From JAIEPM01 sp964546815 (GTDB lineage Bacteria > Cyanobacteriota > Vampirovibrionia > Obscuribacterales > Obscuribacteraceae): 64,000 nt of DNA. The first letter of the stretch is position 1. Each line of letters starts with the position of its first letter. Where the stretch lies: contig CAZJLR010000013.1 in the NCBI GenBank assembly GCA_964546815.1, positions 1 through 64,000 of the forward strand, in the 5' to 3' direction. The notes below the pieces were generated by a model. It had not been told where the DNA came from, made no database searches, and was given only the letters and a program-made list of their open reading frames with translations. The position numbers and the translations under genes were made by a program. Of the stretch, positions 18,117 through 25,328 are shown piece by piece.

Positions 18117-19031
18117 TTAGCGTTTAAAAACTTTGAGCAGTAGGATGGTGAAAAAATAAAGTGCCACCAGTGCTGCCATCACGATGAGCATTGAGACAAC
18201 CGTTGGGTCTGGCGTTATGATTGCCGCAACCACAGATGAGCCGACAATTGCATAGCGCCAGACTGACAAAAGCTGTTTTGAATTTACTATGCCGGCAATT
18301 GAAAGTGCAAAAAGAACAATGGGCAACTGAAAGCAAATGCCCATGTAGATAATCATTGTTGTGACAAGCGAAATGTAATAATCAAGCCGCTGCTGCACTG
18401 GTGCCAGTCCGCCGGCGAATGAATTGAAAAAGAAAAGCATTGGTGGCAGCACGAAGTAATAACAAAATACTCCGCCGATAACAAATAACAGTGGCCCACC
18501 AATTACAATCGGTGCCAGAATTTTTCGCTCATTTGTCTTTAGACCCGGTGCAATGAATGCACAAATTTCATAAAGCAAATAAGGTGAGACCAGTGCAAGT
18601 GCCGCATAGAAAGCGACTTTGCAATAGACGATTATGGGTTCTTCAATTGACAGTGCCTGAAACTTCATGTTGCCGGCAGGCACTTCAAGTATGCGGATAA
18701 GGTCTTTTCCGTAGAAGAAACAAACAGCCATTGAGACTGCAAATGCAAGTAGCGAGCGTATCAGCCTTGTGCGCAGCTCGTCGAGGTGATCGATGACTGA
18801 CATGACTTTGCCATCTGGTTCAGGCTCTTCGTATTCGACGCTTTCTTCGCCGCTTGATTCAACCGCGGACAGGGGAAATTTTGCTGGTACTGTTTCAGGC
18901 AATTGAGATACATCTTCATTTTCAAATTGCTCGAGTTCGATTGATTGACCATCTTCACGTAGCACTGTTTCTCCCTGCGCTTTCGGCGGGGTCATGTCTT
19001 CAATGCTTTTGTCAGCGTCTGGTCCGGACAT
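18117..19031 (-). CDS. tatC: Sec-independent translocase subunit TatC, acidic N-extension
   Basis: 304 residues. From residue 77 the sequence is normal TatC: MSVIDHLDELRTRLIRS, six membrane helices, the conserved FxxPYLLYEI-type motif (SPYLLYEICAFIAPGL) and a terminal LLLKVFKR. TatC is the receptor for twin-arginine signal peptides in the inner membrane. About 75 hydrophilic, very acidic residues precede the usual start, with similar codon use. The internal Met at residue 77 has no SD, so the long form is kept. tatA is not nearby. The gene lies between a methyltransferase gene and the M50-TPR gene in one minus-strand run. Confidence 0.93.
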   Translation of the reverse strand: MSGPDADKSIEDMTPPKAQGETVLREDGQSIELEQFENEDVSQLPETVPAKFPLSAVESSGEESVEYEEPEPDGKVMSVIDHLDELRTRLIRSLLAFAVSMAVCFFYGKDLIRILEVPAGNMKFQALSIEEPIIVYCKVAFYAALALVSPYLLYEICAFIAPGLKTNERKILAPIVIGGPLLFVIGGVFCYYFVLPPMLFFFNSFAGGLAPVQQRLDYYISLVTTMIIYMGICFQLPIVLFALSIAGIVNSKQLLSVWRYAIVGSSVVAAIITPDPTVVSMLIVMAALVALYFFTILLLKVFKR

Positions 19032-19058
19032 TTATTGCTACGCATCCTGCGTTGTAGT

Positions 19059-19868
19059 TTACCTGTTTGAAACTTCCAGCCTTTGTCTTAGAGACTCAAA
19101 TAGAATAATACCGCCACTTATGGCTACATTTAGCGATTCGCTTTGTGGATTCATCGGTATTGAAATGCTTTCATCTGCGGCTGCTTTCAATGCCGAACTT
19201 ACACCTTGACCTTCGTTGCCTAATACAAGAGCAACTGAGTCTGAGATATCGGCTTCGAAATAGCGCTTTTCAGCGTTTGCTTCGCAGGTTACCAGCCTTA
19301 TTTTGTTTTCTTTGAGCAGTTTAAGAGCTTCGTCGCTGTCTATATCGCTGATGATAGGGAGTCTAAACATGGCTCCGGCAGCTGCTCTGACTACTTTGGG
19401 GTTGAAAACGTCGACTGATCCTTTGAGCACCAGAAGTCCACCTAGTTGGGCGGCGAAGGCGCTTCTGATTATTGTGCCGAGGTTACCCGGGTCTTGCACC
19501 GAGTCGGCCACAGCGATGACTTTCGGCGTCCAGTTGCTGAAATTGTCGCGCTCTTGTTTTGGCATTGGAGCAATGGCAAGCACTCCGCAACTGCTATTTG
19601 TAGTGACAAGGTCGGCAAACAACTTGTCTTCGACTACAAGTACATGGTCAACAATAAGAAGACCTTCGAGTTCTTCTGCTTTTTCATCGAGATAAGTCTG
19701 GCTCACCACAATGGCGTTGAGCTCAAGCCTTTGCTTTTGCGCTTCGATGAGGCAGTGAATTCCTTCCAGCAAAAAAAGCTGTTCTTTCTCGCGTGTTTGT
19801 CTTCGATGAAGACCGCGAACAGTTTTCAAAGTAGGATTTGATTCGCTGACAATATTGCTGAACTTCAT
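19059..19868 (-). CDS. TrmH/SpoU-family RNA 2'-O-methyltransferase
   Basis: About 269 residues from the start at 19868 (MKFSNIVSESNPTLK). A substrate-binding N-terminal domain (LKTVRGLHRRQTREKEQLFLLEG) is followed by the SPOUT trefoil-knot core: motif 1 VQDPGNLGTIIRSA, motif 2 ALVLGNEGQGVS, motif 3 IPMNPQSESLNVAISGGI. These bind S-adenosylmethionine. The substrate is probably a ribose in rRNA or tRNA. The open frame extends upstream into rplT and the hairpin, so the start at 19868 is chosen on family N-termini; the SD is poor. The gene following rplT directly agrees with a ribosome-related job. Confidence 0.88.
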   Translation of the reverse strand: MKFSNIVSESNPTLKTVRGLHRRQTREKEQLFLLEGIHCLIEAQKQRLELNAIVVSQTYLDEKAEELEGLLIVDHVLVVEDKLFADLVTTNSSCGVLAIAPMPKQERDNFSNWTPKVIAVADSVQDPGNLGTIIRSAFAAQLGGLLVLKGSVDVFNPKVVRAAAGAMFRLPIISDIDSDEALKLLKENKIRLVTCEANAEKRYFEADISDSVALVLGNEGQGVSSALKAAADESISIPMNPQSESLNVAISGGIILFESLRQRLEVSNR

Positions 19869-19887
19869 ATCCTTGCCCTGCATACGC

Positions 19888-19916
19888 GAAGGCATCACTC
19901 GATGAGTGACGCCTTC
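19888..19916 (-). promoter_or_regulatory. Intercistronic hairpin between rplT and methyltransferase gene
   Basis: On the minus-strand transcript GAAGGCGUCACUC pairs with GAGUGAUGCCUUC over 13 bp (one G-U) with an AUC loop. No U-run follows. It probably acts as an mRNA-stability, attenuation or processing element rather than a full terminator. Confidence 0.6.
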
Positions 19917-19935
19917 ACTTGCATTTCTTTGTTGT

Positions 19936-20304
19936 CTACTTGCTTGCGACTGCCAGCTTATCTTTTGCCAGTTTGAGCAAGGTGTCAAAGGCGGCCGGAT
20001 CTTTAATTGCAAGCTCAGATAGAGCCTTGCGGTTGAGATCGATGTTTGCCTTCTTCATGCCATTCATGAATACGCTGTAGCTAACTCCGTGAGCACGGCA
20101 AGCAGCGTTGATACGTGTGATCCACAAGCGGCGGAAATCGCGTTTTTTCTTGCGACGATCACGGTACATGTTGCGCCAGGACTGAATAAGAGCCTGGTTT
20201 GCAGCGATGAATATCGTAGACTTAGAACCACGGAAACCCTTTGCGAACTTCAGGATTTTTCTGTGGCGGTTTTTTAGGACGTTACCACGTTTTACTCTAG
20301 CCAT
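19936..20304 (-). CDS. rplT: 50S ribosomal protein L20
   Basis: 122 residues from MARVKRGNV. The basic N-terminal helix (RHRKILKFAKGFRG) and RDRRKKKRDFRRLWITRINAA are characteristic of L20, an early-assembly protein binding 23S rRNA. AAGGAG lies eight bases before the ATG at 20304; the slightly longer frame is not needed. It is third in infC-rpmI-rplT. Confidence 0.98.
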   Translation of the reverse strand: MARVKRGNVLKNRHRKILKFAKGFRGSKSTIFIAANQALIQSWRNMYRDRRKKKRDFRRLWITRINAACRAHGVSYSVFMNGMKKANIDLNRKALSELAIKDPAAFDTLLKLAKDKLAVASK

Positions 20305-20381
20305 TACTTCTCCTTCTTGCAATTTGCTAGTGAGCCACCCGCTTCAGAGCTTTCTGGCGCCATCGGGGAGGAGATTCCCTT

Positions 20382-20422
20382 AGGCTTGGAGCCTGAGCGG
20401 CAGGCAAGCGAACTTGCTGCCG
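20382..20422 (-). promoter_or_regulatory. Structured rpmI-rplT spacer, UUCG-capped hairpin
   Basis: In the minus-strand mRNA CGGCAG-CAAG-UUCG-CUUG-C-CUGCCG folds into a 10-bp stem with one bulge and the very stable UUCG tetraloop (20398-20422). AGGCU-CCA-AGCCU (20382-20394) follows it. The 125-nt spacer is long for this operon. L20 represses its operon through structured mRNA in other bacteria, so autogenous control is a reasonable inference. Confidence 0.5.
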
Positions 20423-20429
20423 TTTGCGT

Positions 20430-20639
20430 TTAGCGTAAGTACTTCTTATAAGGGAACATTTCCAGCACTGCTTCTTTCATTGCTGGTGAGACTTCCGAAA
20501 AGCCGCGCAGGTTGCGCTTGACGTTTGCGGACTTCCATTCGTTAAGGTGACGTCTGCCTGCCTGCTTGTGCAAGACTTTACCGGTGGCGGTAATCTTGAA
20601 GCGGCGAGCAGCGGCCTTGTTTGTTTTCATTTTAGGCAT
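20430..20639 (-). CDS. rpmI: 50S ribosomal protein L35
   Basis: 69 residues beginning MPKMKTNKAAARRFKIT, the normal L35 N-terminus, ending FPYKKYLR. GGAG lies before the ATG at 20639; the frame upstream (four extra residues) is not L35-like. Second gene of the infC operon. Confidence 0.98.
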   Translation of the reverse strand: MPKMKTNKAAARRFKITATGKVLHKQAGRRHLNEWKSANVKRNLRGFSEVSPAMKEAVLEMFPYKKYLR

Positions 20640-20669
20640 AGCACGCTCCACTAAAATCTCGACTGGTTT

Positions 20670-21335
20670 TTAACCAGGCGTTGTCGTCGTCGTCCCTGAT
20701 GGAGGAGGCATGGTTGGCCTTACCACCTTTTGAGGATTTGGCGAGAGGATCATGATAACACTCTTGCCTTCTAGTTTTGCCTCTCTGTCAACGATTGCTA
20801 AATCGTCGAGTTCTTGAAGGAATCTAGCCATGAGAGCCAGTGCCAGCCCTTTATGCTGCACTTCGCGTCCACGCAACATTATCAAAACTTTTATTTTGTC
20901 GCCGTCCATCAGGAACTTTTTTGTGCTTTTCAGCTTTACCTGATAGTCATGGTCCTCGATTTTGTACCGCATCTTGATTTCTTTGACATCAACGATGTGG
21001 TGTTTTTTCTTGGCTTCACGGTTCTTCTTTTCTTGTTCGAATTTGAAGCGACCGTAATCCATGATACGGGCGACCGGCGGGCTTGCGTCCGGCTGCACCA
21101 GGAAAAGATCGAAGCCACGCTCACGAGCTATAGAAAGAGCTTCGCGCGTTGGCATGATACCCATTTGGGTACCAACTTCGTCAATGAGCCGCACTTCGCG
21201 GTCTCTAATTCTTTCGTTGAGGAGAGGCATTTCTCTTCTGCCATCACCACGTCCTGGTGGCCCACCTGGGCCCCCTGGAGCTCCCGGTCCGCCGGGTCCT
21301 TGTCCTGGTCCTTGATTCGTCAAGCTAGCTTTGAT
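20670..21335 (-). CDS. infC: Translation initiation factor IF-3, possible AUC start
   Basis: The IF-3 core is clear from PLLNERIRDREVRLIDEVGTQMGI through DPHPVARIMDYGRFKFEQ-like sequence (ASPPVARIMDYGRFKF) to LRGREVQHKGLALALM. It is preceded by a Gly/Pro-rich stretch (about 20-50) and ends in a Thr/Pro tail, neither typical. No ATG precedes the core except an internal one at 21230; the in-frame GTG at 21386 lies inside the tRNA gene. An ATC at 21335 stands four bases after GGAG, a position like the AUU/AUC starts of infC in many bacteria, where IF-3 limits its own translation. Alternatives are TTG at 21323 or ATG at 21230, the latter removing the Gly/Pro region. Confidence 0.9.
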   Translation of the reverse strand: MKASLTNQGPGQGPGGPGAPGGPGGPPGRGDGRREMPLLNERIRDREVRLIDEVGTQMGIMPTREALSIARERGFDLFLVQPDASPPVARIMDYGRFKFEQEKKNREAKKKHHIVDVKEIKMRYKIEDHDYQVKLKSTKKFLMDGDKIKVLIMLRGREVQHKGLALALMARFLQELDDLAIVDREAKLEGKSVIMILSPNPQKVVRPTMPPPSGTTTTTPG

Positions 21336-21361
21336 TTCACTCCGTAAAACGATAAATAAAT

Positions 21362-21444
21362 TGCCGAAGGTGGGAGTTGAACCCACAAGAGATTTCTCTC
21401 ACTACGACCTGAACGTAGCGTGTTTGCCATTTCACCACTTCGGC
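21362..21444 (-). tRNA. tRNA-Leu (CAG)
   Basis: An 83-nt cloverleaf with a class II variable arm. The acceptor stem is GCCGAAG/CUUCGGC with A discriminator. The anticodon stem CUACG/CGUAG encloses UUCAGGU, giving anticodon CAG (21409-21411). The T stem is GUGGG/CCCAC with loop UUCAACU. CCA is not encoded. It lies 26 bp upstream of the proposed infC start on the same strand, so the two are probably cotranscribed and separated by tRNA processing. Confidence 0.96.
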
Positions 21445-21624
21445 TTTCGATTGTCTAATCTTACAATACCCGCTAATGCCAGATCCACCACCTGACAGGG
21501 ATTATTGCCGCATCCTGATGCGCATTTTGATGTCATGTGGAGCCGGCATTCTTTGAGCATCTGCCAAGATCTTGTCTCTGGTGACAATGGTGGGAAGTTT
21601 CGATCTCGGAAAAATTCAGGATTT

Positions 21625-21719
21625 TAGGGGCGACGCCATGCGTCGCCCGCCCTTCAAGATGCGTGCTCGATCTGATTCGAAGGGGATCTAAGTAGAGGGC
21701 GACGCATGGCGCCGCCCCC
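21625..21719. repeat. REPIN-like inverted pair of GC-rich palindromes
   Basis: A left arm at 21627-21647 (GGGGCGACGCCATGCGTCGCCC) is itself a hairpin around CAT. A right arm at 21695-21719 is its inverted copy with one mismatch over 21 bp. The two are separated by about 47 bp. This REP-spacer-inverted REP layout resembles REPIN elements, though it may also act as the transcript end for rpsR. No RayT-type transposase is in the window. Confidence 0.6.
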
Positions 21720-21728
21720 ACAATTTGT

Positions 21729-21959
21729 TTAAAGTAGCAGTCCGATTTCTCTGGCTCGTTTGATTGCAAGTGTTATCTGGCGCTGGTGTTCGGCGCAATT
21801 GCCTGTGACTCTGCGCGCCAGTATTTTGCCTTCTTCTGACATGTAATGTCGTAAGCTGCGTTCATCTTTGTAGTCGATTTCAGCAGATTTTGCGAGGCAA
21901 AGCTTGCACGGCCTTGAACTGCGCGCGAAATTCGCGCGTTCTTCTTTCATTGCTGTCAT
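21729..21959 (-). CDS. rpsR: 30S ribosomal protein S18
   Basis: 76 residues. The core RPCKLCLAKSAEIDYKDERSLRHYMSEEGKILARRVTGNCAEHQRQITLAIKRAREIGLLL-type sequence matches S18 with the Cys pair seen in some bacteria (CKLC...C). GGAACC precedes the ATG at 21959. Last in rpsF-ssb-rpsR. Confidence 0.97.
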   Translation of the reverse strand: MTAMKEERANFARSSRPCKLCLAKSAEIDYKDERSLRHYMSEEGKILARRVTGNCAEHQRQITLAIKRAREIGLLL

Positions 21960-21974
21960 TTGAGGTTCCGCAAT

Positions 21975-22448
21975 CTAGAACGGTATTTCGTCTTCGTTGG
22001 CGAAAATGGCGTCAAGGTCGTCGGGGCTTGCTGCAGCTGCTTTTGCTGGTTTAGCCGCAGCGCGTACCGGCGATTTTTCAGCAGCAGCGCCAGCTGTGGC
22101 AGCTGTGCCTGCGACGCCATTTACAGCGTTAGAGAGATTGTCGACTGCGACTGCTTCTATTTCGACGTCGCGGCGACGTTGACCTTCTGAATTCGTATAT
22201 GAGTTGAATTGGATTCGACCATCTACGGCAACCAGGTCGCCTTTTTTGAGGTCTTGCGCGAGTCTTTCGGCAAGGTCTCGCCAGGCAATAACTTTCACTG
22301 AATGCGACTCGACACTGCCATCTTGGCGCGGATTGGTTTCTACGGCAATGGCAAATTCGGTGACTGCAGTGTTAGTGTTTGGTGTAAAACGCTTTTCTGG
22401 TGGGCGAATTACTCGTCCGGAAATTACAATTTTACTTAGGCTGCTCAT
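21975..22448 (-). CDS. ssb: Single-stranded DNA-binding protein
   Basis: 157 residues. An OB-fold occupies the first 105 (SKIVISGRVIRPPEKRFTPN, VKVIAWRDLAERLAQDLKKGDLVAVDGRIQ). An Ala/Pro-rich flexible tail ends in the acidic tip DEIPF, which recruits replication and repair partners. GGAGAT stands six bases before the ATG. Placement between rpsF and rpsR is the common bacterial order. Confidence 0.97.
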   Translation of the reverse strand: MSSLSKIVISGRVIRPPEKRFTPNTNTAVTEFAIAVETNPRQDGSVESHSVKVIAWRDLAERLAQDLKKGDLVAVDGRIQFNSYTNSEGQRRRDVEIEAVAVDNLSNAVNGVAGTAATAGAAAEKSPVRAAAKPAKAAAASPDDLDAIFANEDEIPF

Positions 22449-22484
22449 CAGGGCATCTCCCTTGTGTGGTGCACAAAAAAGCGA

Positions 22485-22808
22485 TTAGAGGTTGATTTGT
22501 AGAGCTTCTTCCAGCAATGTGACTGTGATTGAGCGAATGATATCTTCATTCAGCTGAATTGCACGCTTGAAAGCGATAATGGCTTGAGGACTGACTTCAT
22601 AACGAAGTACGACAAAAAATCCGTCGCGCAATTTTTTCACTTCGTAAGAAAGACGCTTGCGGCCCTTCTTGTCTGTCGAAATGATTTTGCCACCCTGATT
22701 TTTCAGGAATTCTTCGACTGTGTTTACACAACGGTCGACTGATTCATCGTCTAATGTTGGGCGAACGATGAATACTGTTTCATATTTTCTGAGTTCTGTT
22801 TCTGACAC
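22485..22808 (-). CDS. rpsF: 30S ribosomal protein S6
   Basis: 107 residues. S6 features are YETVFIVRPTLDDESVD, the GRKRLSYEVKKLRDGFFVVLRYE strand pair and a C-terminal LNEDIIRSITV. The start is GTG with GGGAG seven bases upstream. S6 pairs with S18 on the 30S platform; both are in this operon. Confidence 0.97.
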   Translation of the reverse strand: MSETELRKYETVFIVRPTLDDESVDRCVNTVEEFLKNQGGKIISTDKKGRKRLSYEVKKLRDGFFVVLRYEVSPQAIIAFKRAIQLNEDIIRSITVTLLEEALQINL

Positions 22809-22833
22809 GTGAATACTCCCCTTATGGGCTTAG

Positions 22834-22882
22834 CGGCCTGCTCTTGCAGGCAAGGGACACAAATGTCTGCCAATGAGCAGAC
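22834..22882 (-). promoter_or_regulatory. Candidate S6:S18-responsive leader of rpsF
   Basis: Two hairpins lie in the minus-strand 5' UTR: GUCUGC/GCAGAC (22865-22882) and GCCUGC-AAGA-GCAGGC (22836-22851). The second is followed by CGCUAAG, giving a CCG next to the helix. A CCG in a bulge beside a stem is the core of the known S6:S18-binding leader. The match is by eye only. Confidence 0.35.
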
Positions 22883-22977
22883 AAGGCATGAATCTTAGCA
22901 TGATTCGTATTCTTCACATAGGCGTTATTTGGAATCTTGGCTAGACTCCGTTTATATATATATGGAGCCTGTAAAAG

Positions 22978-24015
22978 ATGCGTTGGCGCTTAGGAATCGG
23001 AGTTTTGTCAGCAGTACTTGCTGCTTTGGGACTGGCTTTGCCAAATCATGCGCTGGCACGTTCTCAATGGGAAATTCAGCATCCGACCTTGCCCGCAGAT
23101 CAGGACGGGACATATGTTCCGGGGCAGATGCCCGGCCAGATTCATAACGGTATGCCGCCGCAAATGAATACTGACTTCTGGAAGGGGCAACATCCTGGTT
23201 TTGTAAATTGTGTGCAACCTGGAGTCGTGCTCACCGGCATCTTGGAAAATGAAATTGGCTCTGATGAGAGCAAGCCTGGTGATACCTTTGCAATCACTCT
23301 GGAAGAAGGATTTGTCCAAAATGGTATGCAAGTGATACCACAAGGAAGCAAGATTGTTGGCTCTGTCACGTCGGTGATGCCGGCAAAATCGCAAAGGCAT
23401 GGTATGCCCGGACAGATTTCAGTGAGCTTGCAAGCTCTGGTCTTGCCAGATGGAAATCATTTGCCGTTTTCAGGATTCATCGCCAGCAATCCAAATCATG
23501 CATTTAAGAATCCGCCTAAACAAAGAAATGGCGGTTTTGATTTGAAAGATACAGGTTCGCACGTGGCTGCGATGATGACGGGCTTTACTGGCGGACTGGG
23601 CGGTTACATGTATAAAAATCGCTATCGCGGACAGGAATTTTATATTGATAAAGGCGAAGCACTGCCGATTCGCTTGAATCGAACTTTGACTATGCCTGAT
23701 GGAGTTGTTCGTCCGGTTGCAGCTGCTATGCCAAATGCAATTCCTGGCAGCCCAGGAATTAGTGGAGTGCCTGGTCCTCTTGGTTCGATTGTGGCGCCTG
23801 CTGCGCCATCTGGCGGCAACTTTCAAATGTCATCACAGATGGTGCCAATTCAACAAATACCAGGACTTGCCGGAGCCGATAGCGTAGGTCAATACCAGGC
23901 TCCACGCCCAGCACAGGCTGTTCCTGGGCTGATTGGCGACGACCCTTTTAACGCACCGCTAAACAAAACATCTGGCTCAACGAGACCGTTAAACCAGATG
24001 CCAGAGCCTTTTTAG
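22978..24015 (+). CDS. Secreted hypothetical protein with TrbI/VirB10-like beta region
   Basis: 345 residues with a signal peptide (MRWRLGIGVLSAVLAALGLA...ALA). The central part, about residues 85-165, has strand-rich sequence with VIPQGSKIVGSVTSV and ISVSLQALVLPDG. This resembles the beta-barrel entry motif of TrbI/VirB10 proteins, where 'PxGsrlvG' and 'vrf..l..PdG' are typical. No other secretion genes are near, so a conjugation role is not supported. The C-terminus is Pro/Gly/Ala-rich with PGQMPGQ-like stretches. Transcribed away from rpsF. Confidence 0.55.
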   Translation: MRWRLGIGVLSAVLAALGLALPNHALARSQWEIQHPTLPADQDGTYVPGQMPGQIHNGMPPQMNTDFWKGQHPGFVNCVQPGVVLTGILENEIGSDESKPGDTFAITLEEGFVQNGMQVIPQGSKIVGSVTSVMPAKSQRHGMPGQISVSLQALVLPDGNHLPFSGFIASNPNHAFKNPPKQRNGGFDLKDTGSHVAAMMTGFTGGLGGYMYKNRYRGQEFYIDKGEALPIRLNRTLTMPDGVVRPVAAAMPNAIPGSPGISGVPGPLGSIVAPAAPSGGNFQMSSQMVPIQQIPGLAGADSVGQYQAPRPAQAVPGLIGDDPFNAPLNKTSGSTRPLNQMPEPF

Positions 24016-24021
24016 GCTGTA

Positions 24022-25134
24022 TTAGCTTTCGTGTTTGCTGCCACCACTACCGACGCTGTCGCCCTGTCTGTATTCAGCAAGGTGCTTCCAGCCCTGGTGC
24101 AAGATTAGCTGATAAGCATAAATCTGTTCGAGGAAACGACGCTCTGCTTCAGACAAATCTGGGCGCTCAAGACGGCGTTTTAGATTTGAAGTAATGCCGC
24201 GAGTTTCTTCGATAGCTTTGCGATAACTGCGAACCTGTGTGCTCTTATAAACTGAAGGTGTGGTGCCGACTGGCGCAAAATTGAGTTGTTCGCGCAATGA
24301 AGGACGTTTTGCTTCAGGCATTCTTGCTGTGACAACAGGCGATATTGGAGCAGCCAGTTCCTCGATTTCTCCAGGAGCTTGTTGAGCCATTTGAGCTTGC
24401 TGATTTTTGCTCAAAACTTGCTGTGCCAGCGGATTTTGAATTACGTTTTTGTGCTTGTCTCCGCCGCGACGTCTTTCTTTGCGTTTGATGCGATAGCAAT
24501 CTAAGCAATCGCGCAGACGTGGGTTCATGTGTTCAAAAGTTTTTTGGCATGTCTGGCAAGTAAGCGAGTATTTCGACTTGCCGTCAGCGCTGGTTATAGC
24601 GATTGGGGCGTCGCCTTCTTTGTCGTCTTGATCGTCGCCGCCTTTTGCGTCATCGGCGCGGTCTTCTTGCTCAGCTGCTTGTTCTGAGGCTTCTTGTTCG
24701 TCGCTGTCAGTGTCTTCGTCTTCGTCGTCTTCTACTTCTTCGACTTTTACTGCTGCTTTGCGGCGGGCAACTGGTGCTGGTTCTGCAACTTTGCGCGCGA
24801 CACGCTTGGCTGCTACTGCCGGTTCTGGCTTTTCTTTTTCCTTTTCTTTCTCTTTGTCCTTATCTTTGGACTTAGATTTTTCGGCAGGAGCGCTCTTTGT
24901 GCGCGACTCTTCTAGGATTTCGAGAACCTTAGGATTTGTAAGACCTTCTTCCTTCAGTTTGCGGATTTCTTGCAGCTCTTCCATGGCCTGTGGTGGAAGA
25001 ACTTTGATACCGTTGTCGTCTGAGGTTGTTTCTATATTGAATTCAGTAATATATCGACGGATAGTGACTGAAGTGACGCCAAGTTCTTTGGCTGCCTGGG
25101 CGATTTTGGTGCCCTCACCTGTTTTTTTGCGCAT
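24022..25134 (-). CDS. MerR-like HTH protein with acidic linker and zinc ribbon
   Basis: 370 residues, family not recognised. Residues 8-45 read as a MerR-type helix-turn-helix (KIAQAAKELGVTSVTIRRYITEF). Residues 84-104 are a Lys/Glu/Asp-alternating tract, and 132-172 an extremely acidic stretch. Residues 193-213 are a zinc ribbon (CQTC...CLDC) followed by a strongly basic KRKERRRGG. The C-terminal 100 residues are helical. It looks like a DNA- or RNA-binding regulator with two binding ends and a charged flexible linker. The stop lies 6 bp from the convergent upstream gene. No SD is evident. Confidence 0.6.
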   Translation of the reverse strand: MRKKTGEGTKIAQAAKELGVTSVTIRRYITEFNIETTSDDNGIKVLPPQAMEELQEIRKLKEEGLTNPKVLEILEESRTKSAPAEKSKSKDKDKEKEKEKEKPEPAVAAKRVARKVAEPAPVARRKAAVKVEEVEDDEDEDTDSDEQEASEQAAEQEDRADDAKGGDDQDDKEGDAPIAITSADGKSKYSLTCQTCQKTFEHMNPRLRDCLDCYRIKRKERRRGGDKHKNVIQNPLAQQVLSKNQQAQMAQQAPGEIEELAAPISPVVTARMPEAKRPSLREQLNFAPVGTTPSVYKSTQVRSYRKAIEETRGITSNLKRRLERPDLSEAERRFLEQIYAYQLILHQGWKHLAEYRQGDSVGSGGSKHES

Positions 25135-25328
25135 TAAACATACTCGCTGTTGTTAACCATGACTATGGTCCTGACCCCTGGCGATGCTGGGGAGCTGCTG
25201 CTCATACCCTGCTTGGACGAACCAGTACTGATCTAAGGACCGATTGCTACTGAAGACCATGCAACCTGAGTTAAAGTTACCCTATTCCAGTCAAGACCTA
25301 GTCTTCTTTCGAGATTAATTATAGATCA

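Noticed and set aside
24710..25156. Ser/Thr-rich plus-strand frames opposite the HTH/zinc-ribbon gene
   Set aside because: They are antisense shadows of the acidic and KE-rich tracts.
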